Assembly: GCA_016711875.1 (NCBI GenBank)
Contig: JADJSD010000001.1
Coordinates: 124,001-188,000 of the forward strand
Length of the DNA: 64,000 bases
Direction: 5' to 3'
Source: Betaproteobacteria bacterium
Lineage (GTDB): Bacteria > Pseudomonadota > Gammaproteobacteria > Burkholderiales > Usitatibacteraceae
Every line of letters starts with the position of its first letter. Positions within the stretch are counted from its first letter, which is position 1. Below, one piece after another: positions 58,450 to 64,000 of the stretch. A program made the position numbers and the translations under genes. Under the pieces are notes generated by a model, which worked only from the letters and a program-made list of their open reading frames with translations, made no database searches and had not been told where the DNA came from.

Positions 58450-60396
58450 ATGGATCGACGTCGAACCGTTTCGAATGCCCTTGCCCACGCGTTCGTGGCA
58501 CTCGCCGCCGCGCTCGCGGCCCTTTCCGCCGCGGCGCAGACCTTCGAGGGCGCGATGTCCGGCCACTGGTGGAACCCGGCGCGCGAGCGCGAAGGGCAGT
58601 TCGTCGCCTTCGAGTCGGTGAACGGTCGCCGCGTCGCGTTCCTCGCCTATTTCACCTACGGGGCCGGCGGCTCCGCGACCTGGTACGTCGGCAACGCCGA
58701 CTATGCGGCCGGCGCGACCTCGATCACCATGCCGATGGTCGCGGGCAGCGGCGGGCGCTTCGGCCCGGACTACCGGCCCGGTGACGTGACGATCGCGCCC
58801 GCGGGCACGGCCACGCTCACGTTCGTGAGCTGCTCCGCGATGCGCGTCACCTACGCCCTGTCGCAGTCGTTCACGGTTGAACTCACGCGGGCGGTGGGCG
58901 CACTCGACGGCGTGCCATGCGTCGGCGTAGTGGCGAGCGCCCCCGCCCTCGCCTCCGCTGCCTCGCCCTTTCCCGCGGGTTGCGGCGGCGCGGGCGGCAC
59001 GAACTACGTGAACGCGGAGGTCGAGCCGCACCTCGCCGTGAATCCGCGCGACGCCAACCACCTCCTCGCGGCGTGGCAGCAGGACCGCTGGTCGAACGGC
59101 TCCGCGCGCGGCGTCGTGGCGGCCGCCTCGTTCGACGGCGGACGCACGTGGACACGCAGCCCGCTGCCCTTCTCGCGCTGCGGCGGCGGCTCGGCCGCCA
59201 ACGGCGGCAACTTCGAGCGCGCGACGGACCCGTGGGTGAGTTTCGGGGCGGACGGCACGGCCTACGCGATGGGCCTCGCGACGACGGGCGGTTCGTTCGC
59301 GGCCGGTTCCGTCAACGCGATGCTCGTCTCGCGATCCCCGGACGGCGGACGAACGTGGGGCAACCCGGCCGCCCTCGTCACGGACACCGCGCCCTTCTTC
59401 CACGACAAGAACACGATCACGGCGGACCCGCACGACGCGCGTTTCGCCTACGCGGTGTGGGACCGCGTCCGGCAGGGCGGACCCAGCCCCTCGATCTTCA
59501 CGCGGACCACGGACCGCGGCGCCACCTGGGAGCCGGCGCGCGTCGTCTTCGAGCCCGGGGCGGGCAGCCAGACGATCGGCAATCTCGTCGTCGTCCTGCC
59601 CGACGGCACGCTCGTGAACCTCTTCGCGCATCTCGAGAGCGGGGCGAGCGGCAATTCCCTCAAGGTGATCCGCTCCTCGGACCGCGGCGCCACCTGGTCC
59701 GATGCCACGAAGATCGCCGACCTGCTCTCGATCGGCGCGCGCGATCCTCGCAGCGGCGCGGGCATCCGCGACGGCGCGATCATTCCCCAGGCGGCGGTGG
59801 GACCGGACGGAACGATGCACGTGGTATGGCAGGACGCGCGTTTCTCCGGCGGCGCGCGCGACGAGATCGCCCATTCCCGCTCGACAGACGCCGGCCTCAC
59901 CTGGAGCACGCCGGTGCGCGTGAACGCGCCCCTGGGCACGCAGGCCTTCACGCCGGCCGTGGCCGTGCGCGCCGACGGGACGATCGGCGTCACCTACTAT
60001 GACCTGCGCGACGACACCGTGGGGGGCGTGCCCCTGGAGACCGGCTACTTCCTCGCGCACTCGGCCGACGGTCTCACGTGGTCGGAGACGCGCCTGGACG
60101 GCCCCTTCGACCTCGCGACCGCGCCCCAGGCGAACGGCCTGTTCCTGGGCGACTACATGGGGCTCGCGGCCGCGGGCGGGCAGTTCCTCGCCCTTTACGG
60201 AAGAACCACGGGCGATCCCGCCAATCCCACCGACATCTTCCTGGCCCGCAGCAGCGGCGCGGTGACGGCGAAAACGGCAACGGGGTCGTGGGCCGCGCAG
60301 GCGGCGGCGCCCTGGGTGGTGGACGCCGGCTGGCGGGCGCGCCTCGAGGAGGCGACCCGGGCGGTGATCGCCCGCCGCGCGGCGCCCCCCCGCTAG
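58450..60396 (+). CDS. secreted sialidase-fold (BNR/Asp-box) protein
   Basis: ATG 58450 after AAGGAGGG. 648 residues with a signal peptide (ALAALSAAAQ). An N-terminal ~150-residue beta domain (GHWWNPAREREGQFVAFE...) precedes a propeller with Asp boxes SFDGGRTWT, SPDGGRTWG, TTDRGATWE, SSDRGATWS, STDAGLTWS and SADGLTWSE. The catalytic Arg triad and Tyr/Glu of true sialidases are not evident, so an exo-sialidase activity is not claimed. Similar proteins are secreted glycan-binding or photosystem-type assembly factors. It ends at the base next to the convergent NYN gene's stop. Confidence 0.88.
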   Translation: MDRRRTVSNALAHAFVALAAALAALSAAAQTFEGAMSGHWWNPAREREGQFVAFESVNGRRVAFLAYFTYGAGGSATWYVGNADYAAGATSITMPMVAGSGGRFGPDYRPGDVTIAPAGTATLTFVSCSAMRVTYALSQSFTVELTRAVGALDGVPCVGVVASAPALASAASPFPAGCGGAGGTNYVNAEVEPHLAVNPRDANHLLAAWQQDRWSNGSARGVVAAASFDGGRTWTRSPLPFSRCGGGSAANGGNFERATDPWVSFGADGTAYAMGLATTGGSFAAGSVNAMLVSRSPDGGRTWGNPAALVTDTAPFFHDKNTITADPHDARFAYAVWDRVRQGGPSPSIFTRTTDRGATWEPARVVFEPGAGSQTIGNLVVVLPDGTLVNLFAHLESGASGNSLKVIRSSDRGATWSDATKIADLLSIGARDPRSGAGIRDGAIIPQAAVGPDGTMHVVWQDARFSGGARDEIAHSRSTDAGLTWSTPVRVNAPLGTQAFTPAVAVRADGTIGVTYYDLRDDTVGGVPLETGYFLAHSADGLTWSETRLDGPFDLATAPQANGLFLGDYMGLAAAGGQFLALYGRTTGDPANPTDIFLARSSGAVTAKTATGSWAAQAAAPWVVDAGWRARLEEATRAVIARRAAPPR

Positions 60397-61242
60397 CTAG
60401 TCGATATCGTCGGGCGCGAAGCTGCGGATGGTGTATCCGCCGCTCTTCTCGTCGCGCTCGAGGTCGATGAGCCCCTTGTCCTCGAGCTCCTCGAGCAGGT
60501 GGTTGAACGAGCGATAGCCGTAGTAGCTCTCGCTGAAGCCCGGTTTTCGGCGCTTGATGGCCTGCTTCACCATCGAGCCCCAGAGCGTCTCCTCGGGACC
60601 GCGCTCGTCGATCATGTCGTCGATCGTCTCGAGCACCAGGTCGAAGGCCTCCTGCTTCTTGCCGCCACCGGGCGCGCCGGCGGCCTCGTCCTTTTCCTTC
60701 TTCGCGGGCGCCGCGGCCTTGCCCTCGGCGGCCTTGCCCTCGCCTCTGCGCGGGTGGGCCTGGCGCTTCGGACTCTCGCGCACCAGGTCGTCGTAGTAGA
60801 TGAACTCGTCGCAGTTGGCGATGAGCAGGTCCGACGTGCTCTTCTTCACGCCGATGCCGATCACCGTCTTCGCGTTCTCGCGCAGCTTGGAGACCAGCGG
60901 CGAGAAGTCCGAGTCGCCGGACACGATGACGAAGGTGTCGACGTGGCTCTTGGTGTAGCACAGGTCGAGCGCGTCGACGACCATGCGGATGTCGGCCGAA
61001 TTCTTGCCCGACATGCGCACGTGGGGAATCTCGATCAGCTCGAAGGAGGCCTGGTGCATGGGCGCCTTGAACTCCTTGTAGCGCTCCCAGTCGCAATAGG
61101 CCTTCTTCACGACGATGCTGCCCTTCACGAGCAGCCGCTCGAGGACCTTGCTGATGTCGAACTTGTTGTAGTTGGCTTCCCGGACGCCGAGTGCCACGTT
61201 CTCGAAATCGCAGAAGACCGCGAGGTTGCGGATCTCCGCCAT
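60397..61242 (-). CDS. NYN ribonuclease-like domain with C-terminal OST-HTH/LOTUS domain
   Basis: ATG 61242 is chosen because AAGGAG lies 6 bases before it, whereas ATG 61248 directly abuts the AAGGAG. 281 residues. NYN/PIN-like acidic residues: FCDFENVALG (Asp12), KNSADIRMVVDAL and IVSGDSDFSPLV, suggesting a metal-dependent RNase. A Lys/Ala/Glu linker (~170-195) leads to an OST-HTH/LOTUS-type domain (KPGFSESYYGYRSFNHLLEEL). LabA/DUF88-like proteins of this layout are proposed RNA-binding nucleases. Target RNA unknown. Divergent from the MlaF-like gene. Confidence 0.9.
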   Translation of the reverse strand: MAEIRNLAVFCDFENVALGVREANYNKFDISKVLERLLVKGSIVVKKAYCDWERYKEFKAPMHQASFELIEIPHVRMSGKNSADIRMVVDALDLCYTKSHVDTFVIVSGDSDFSPLVSKLRENAKTVIGIGVKKSTSDLLIANCDEFIYYDDLVRESPKRQAHPRRGEGKAAEGKAAAPAKKEKDEAAGAPGGGKKQEAFDLVLETIDDMIDERGPEETLWGSMVKQAIKRRKPGFSESYYGYRSFNHLLEELEDKGLIDLERDEKSGGYTIRSFAPDDID

Positions 61243-61283
61243 GGGCATCTCCTTGGGTTGGACCTCTAGCTTACAATGCCGCC

Positions 61284-62114
61284 ATGGGTTTCACCTGCGA
61301 CAATCTCATCGAGATCCGCGACCTGCATTTCGCCTACGGCAAGCGCCGGGTGATCTCGGGGCTCGAGCTGGACATCCCCCGCGGCAAGGTCGTGGCCATC
61401 CTGGGCACCAGCGGCTGCGGCAAGTCGACGCTTCTGCAGCTGATCGGCGGGGCGCTCAGGCCGGCGAAGGGCACGGTGAAGGTCTGCGGCCAGGACGTGC
61501 ACGCTCTCGATCACGACGGCCTGTACCGGCTTCGCCGCCAGATCGGGATGATGTTCCAGAAGGGCGGCCTCTTCTCCGACCTCACGGTCTTCGACAACGT
61601 CGCCTTCCCGATGCGAGAGCACACGGGCCTGCCCGAAGCGGTCATTTCCGACCTGGTGAAGATGAAGCTGAACGCCGTGGGGCTTCGCGGGGCGCATCAT
61701 CTCTTCCCGACGGAGCTCTCCGGCGGCATGGCACGCCGGGTCGCCCTCGCGCGGGCCATCGCGCTCGACCCGGACCTGCTCATCTACGACGAGCCCTTCG
61801 CGGGCCTCGACCCGATCACGCTCAACGTGATATGCCATCTCATCCGCACGCTGAGCGACGCGCTGGGCGGCACCTCGGTCGTCGTCACGTACGACGTCCC
61901 GGAGGCGCTCAAGCTCGCGGACTACCTCTATCTCATGGGCGAGGGGAAGATCCTCGCCCACGGGCCGACGGACGAGATGATCCGCTCGGACGACCCCTTC
62001 ACGCGGCAGTTCCTGCACGCGCAGCCCGACGGGCCCGTGCCCTTCCACTTCCCCGCGCGGCCCCTCGCCGAGGAACTCGATCTCGCGCCCGCCACGCGGC
62101 CTCCCATCCGCTGA
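61284..62114 (+). CDS. MlaF-like ABC ATPase with Tyr in place of the switch His
   Basis: 276 residues. Walker A GTSGCGKST, QKGGLFSDLTVFDN (Q-loop region typical of MlaF/Ttg2A), signature LSGGMARRVALARAI, Walker B LLIYDEPFAGLD. The H-loop reads VVVTYDVPEALK: Tyr203 (codon TAC at 61890-61892) replaces the usual His. One base change would restore it. Neither MlaE, MlaD nor MlaB follows; instead a YeeE/YedE pair overlaps its stop. It may be a degenerate lipid-transport ATPase or serve another partner. A TACAAT lies 7 bases before the ATG, too close for a normal leader. Confidence 0.87.
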   Translation: MGFTCDNLIEIRDLHFAYGKRRVISGLELDIPRGKVVAILGTSGCGKSTLLQLIGGALRPAKGTVKVCGQDVHALDHDGLYRLRRQIGMMFQKGGLFSDLTVFDNVAFPMREHTGLPEAVISDLVKMKLNAVGLRGAHHLFPTELSGGMARRVALARAIALDPDLLIYDEPFAGLDPITLNVICHLIRTLSDALGGTSVVVTYDVPEALKLADYLYLMGEGKILAHGPTDEMIRSDDPFTRQFLHAQPDGPVPFHFPARPLAEELDLAPATRPPIR

Positions 62115-62572
62115 TGGAGTCGCTTTTCCCGCTCGGCCTGCTGCACTACGCGTTCGGCGGCGTGCTCATCGGCCTGGGCGTGAGCCTGCTCTACGTCGCC
62201 ACGGGACTCGTGGGCGGCACGAGCAGCTTCTTCTCCTCGACCCTGTCCTGGTTCTCGCGGGCTCCGGGGCTGCGCGAGGAACGCTACGTCGCGAGCCGCT
62301 CGTGGCGCCTCGTCTACGCCGCCGGCTTCGTGCTGGGCGCGTTCGCGTTCGCAGTCCTGGCTCCCGGCGCGGTCGCAATCACGCAGGTGCCCGCGTGGCA
62401 GCTCGTGCTGGGGGGCTTCCTCGCCGGCTTCGGGGCGCGCCTCGCGAACGGCTGCACGGCCGGCCACGGCATCTGCGGCATCGCGTCGATGCAGGTGCCC
62501 TCGCTCCTCGCCGTGCTGACTTTCCTCGCGACGGCCATCGGCACGGCCCACCTCGTCGGGTGGCTGAAATGA
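62114..62572 (+). CDS. YeeE/YedE-type sulfur-transport membrane protein, first half
   Basis: 152 residues, ATG overlapping the preceding TGA by 1 base. Several TM helices and the conserved NGCTAGHGICG motif, whose Cys is central in thiosulfate/sulfur-species channels of the TsuA/YeeE family. Split YeeE/YedE pairs (PmpA/PmpB type) are common, with the second half encoded next. Likely takes up or exports a sulfur compound. Confidence 0.9.
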   Translation: MESLFPLGLLHYAFGGVLIGLGVSLLYVATGLVGGTSSFFSSTLSWFSRAPGLREERYVASRSWRLVYAAGFVLGAFAFAVLAPGAVAITQVPAWQLVLGGFLAGFGARLANGCTAGHGICGIASMQVPSLLAVLTFLATAIGTAHLVGWLK

Positions 62573-62979
62573 GCCTGGCGCGCCTGCTGTGCGTGCTGGC
62601 CGGCGGCGCCCTGTTCGGCCTGGGCCTCGCGGTCTCGACGATGGTGCAGCCGGAGGTCGTGATCTCCTTTCTGCGCCTGAAGGACCTGGGGCTGCTCGCG
62701 GTGCTCGGCAGCGCGGTGATGACGACGCTCGTCGCCTACCAGCTCGCGCCGCGCCTGCTGAAGCGCCCGTTGCTCGGCGGGGCGTTCCAGAAACACGCGG
62801 TGACGCCCGGCGCGCGCACGATCCTGGGCGCCGCGATCTTCGGCGTGGGCTGGGGCCTGTCGGGCGTGTGTCCCGGCCCCGCCGTCGCCGGCCTGGGCAC
62901 GGGAAACTGGCCGCTGCTGCTCGCCCTCGCGGGCCTGTTCGCGGGCGCCTGGGTGCAGGGCCGCTTCTTCGCGCGCTAG
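62569..62979 (+). CDS. YeeE/YedE-type sulfur-transport membrane protein, second half (DUF6691-like)
   Basis: 136 residues, ATG overlapping the previous stop (ATGA). Four TM helices with GLAVSTMVQPEVVISFL and GWGLSGVCPGPAVAGLG; GVCPGPA is the signature of the partner half. Forms a heteromeric channel with the upstream protein. The TAG stop is shared in reverse with the convergent TerB-type gene's stop (CTAG). Confidence 0.9.
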   Translation: MSLARLLCVLAGGALFGLGLAVSTMVQPEVVISFLRLKDLGLLAVLGSAVMTTLVAYQLAPRLLKRPLLGGAFQKHAVTPGARTILGAAIFGVGWGLSGVCPGPAVAGLGTGNWPLLLALAGLFAGAWVQGRFFAR

Positions 62980-63905
62980 GCCTTGATGGACTTCATCACC
63001 TCGCCCAGGTCGAGCGTGCGCGCCTTCTGCTCGATCTGCGGGACGTAGCGCGACTGCATCGACTTCGCCTCGCCCAGCATCGAGGCGAACGATTCGCGCA
63101 GCATGTCCCCGGTGAGCTGCCGGCCACCCGCGTAGTAGCGGCGCGCCACCTGCCCCAGGGCGTAGGTGCTCGCGAACGAGAAGCCCGCGCCCGTGGCCGC
63201 CGACCCGAGGGCCCGGCCCAGCCCGCCGGCGAGCTTGCCCAGGAGCCCGCCCACGAGCTTGCGGCCGAACTGCTCCACGTACTGCGAGGTGAGGCCCACG
63301 CCGGCGGTGGCGAGGAAGTCCTTCACGTGGCCGCGGTCGAGCTCGTAGCCGTGGGACTTCCCGATGCGATAGACCATCTTCATCTGCAGCGGGATGATGG
63401 CCATCGAGGCGAGGCCCTGCGGCAGCAGCTCCAGCGCGCCGTTGAGGATCGCGTAGTTGAGGATCATCGAATCGGTCTCGGCGGGCGACATCGTCGAGGC
63501 CTGGGGCGGCTCCGCCGAGCCCGGCTTCGCCAGAGGCGCGTCCGCGAGCCCTGCCGCCTCCGCGGCGAACGCCTCGCTCGCGGCGGCCTCCAGGCCGAGG
63601 GCCTGGCGCAGGTCGTCGAGGAAGCGCTTCTCGGCGGGGGAATGGGCGCCGTCCGCGTCGCAGACGCACACGGCCATCTCCCAGGCGTACCGCCGCAGTT
63701 CCGGCGTGGCGAGGGGTTCGGCGGCCTGTTCCGGCGTGAAGCGCTTGAGGAGCGCGTCCTGGTAGAGGGCGGCGGCGTTGATCTCGCCGGTGAGCGACTC
63801 GGCGATGCGGCGCACCTGGGCGCGCTCGCGCTCGTCGGTGGCGCCGTCGGCGACGGCCGCCATGAGGGCGATGCGAAGGACGGCTTCCTGCTCGGCGTGG
63901 GTCAT
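62976..63905 (-). CDS. TerB-like protein with C-terminal DUF697-like region
   Basis: 309 residues. Residues 1-115 are a TerB-type helical domain (IALMAAVADGATDERERAQVRRI and VCVCDADGAHSPAEKRFLDDL, two copies of the acidic D-G-x-x-x-x-E motif). Residues ~150-300 are hydrophobic-helix rich (PQGLASMAIIPLQMKMVYRIG, TYALGQVARRYYAGG), like the DUF697/YcjF region. Such fusions are often linked to tellurite or general stress but are uncharacterised. Its stop overlaps that of the YeeE/YedE partner gene by 4 bases. Confidence 0.85.
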   Translation of the reverse strand: MTHAEQEAVLRIALMAAVADGATDERERAQVRRIAESLTGEINAAALYQDALLKRFTPEQAAEPLATPELRRYAWEMAVCVCDADGAHSPAEKRFLDDLRQALGLEAAASEAFAAEAAGLADAPLAKPGSAEPPQASTMSPAETDSMILNYAILNGALELLPQGLASMAIIPLQMKMVYRIGKSHGYELDRGHVKDFLATAGVGLTSQYVEQFGRKLVGGLLGKLAGGLGRALGSAATGAGFSFASTYALGQVARRYYAGGRQLTGDMLRESFASMLGEAKSMQSRYVPQIEQKARTLDLGEVMKSIKA

Positions 63906-64000
63906 GGCTTCCTCTCCCGATGGGACGCAACCCAGATGGTGTCCGGATTCGCCAGTTCAATGGCCCGGCGATGGCGAGTTGCAATCGGCCGGGGGAATGA

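Noticed and set aside
58450..60396. Active sialidase
   Set aside because: Asp boxes are present but I could not find the Arg triad and Tyr/Glu active-site pattern, so only the fold is claimed.
61253..61277. Sigma-70 promoter TTGGGT/TTGGAC with TACAAT before the MlaF-like gene
   Set aside because: The spacer is 8-13 bases and the TACAAT is 7 bases from the ATG, so a normal promoter is unlikely.

Overview
The window is about 64 kb of very GC-rich, densely coding bacterial chromosome with short intergenic gaps, many 1-8 base gene overlaps and frequent GTG/TTG starts. The gene families suggest a betaproteobacterium, probably Burkholderiales or a close relative: a QueE with the CX14CX2C cluster loop known from Burkholderia, RND and Dpp-type ABC systems, a PF04392-type binding protein and DUF5648-like secreted proteins. 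This placement is inference. I see no rRNA, tRNA, CRISPR array, insertion sequence or prophage, so the region looks like core or slowly varying chromosome.

Region 1 (1-12590, minus strand) is a signalling operon. A 3041-residue hybrid histidine kinase with a lysine/alanine-rich, histone-H1-like N-terminal tail, 14 tandem GAF domains, HisKA, HATPase and two receiver domains is followed by a stand-alone Hpt protein and a receiver-nucleotidyl cyclase protein. Together they can form a complete His-Asp-His-Asp phosphorelay ending in cyclic nucleotide synthesis. Next come a small membrane protein and, at the left edge, a truncated alpha/beta-hydrolase fused to a subtilisin-like protease.

Region 2 (12591-20405, plus) holds an RND efflux pair, a CynX-type MFS transporter, a secreted glycerophosphodiester phosphodiesterase and a cyclase-FHA protein. 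Region 3 (20434-25054, minus) has an SDR, a YfcH-like epimerase with an SRPBCC domain, and a Ser/Thr kinase carrying a C-terminal Cache-HAMP sensor. Region 4 (25185-29524, plus) has a GNAT enzyme and an unusual three-gene unit: membrane sensor, sensor-MFS fusion, periplasmic binding protein. Region 5 (29562-39721) is a mixture: a secreted three-repeat protein, an amine oxidase, a BCS1-like AAA+ ATPase, a beta-propeller lipoprotein, a YkgJ-type protein, an aldo/keto reductase, an SDR, a class III aminotransferase and a cyclic-nucleotide-binding protein. Region 6 (39740-43445, minus) is ettA followed by a cyclase-like/PEGA membrane protein and a second Ser/Thr kinase. Region 7 (43663-48066) has two tiny ORFs and then the queE-queD-GNAT-rtcB-MFS operon. 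Region 8 (48258-56394, minus) is a seven-gene Dpp-type ABC importer plus carbamoylase-type amidohydrolase and amidase, evidently for uptake and deamidation of an amide, ureide or N-carbamoyl compound. Region 9 (56525-63905) has two hypothetical secreted or membrane proteins, a sialidase-fold secreted protein, a NYN-LOTUS protein, an MlaF-like ATPase with a YeeE/YedE pair, and a TerB-type protein.

The window is rich in second-messenger and Ser/Thr phosphorylation parts (three cyclase-fold proteins, a cNMP-binding domain, two Ser/Thr kinases, an FHA domain, a PEGA domain). Five genes are broken by apparent single-base shifts, several in or next to short G/C runs. That pattern suggests base-calling errors more than five pseudogenes, but the reads would have to decide. 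A shared inverted repeat, TAACG-N3-CGTTA, lies upstream of both the RND operon and the GNAT/Ser-Thr-kinase divergent pair.
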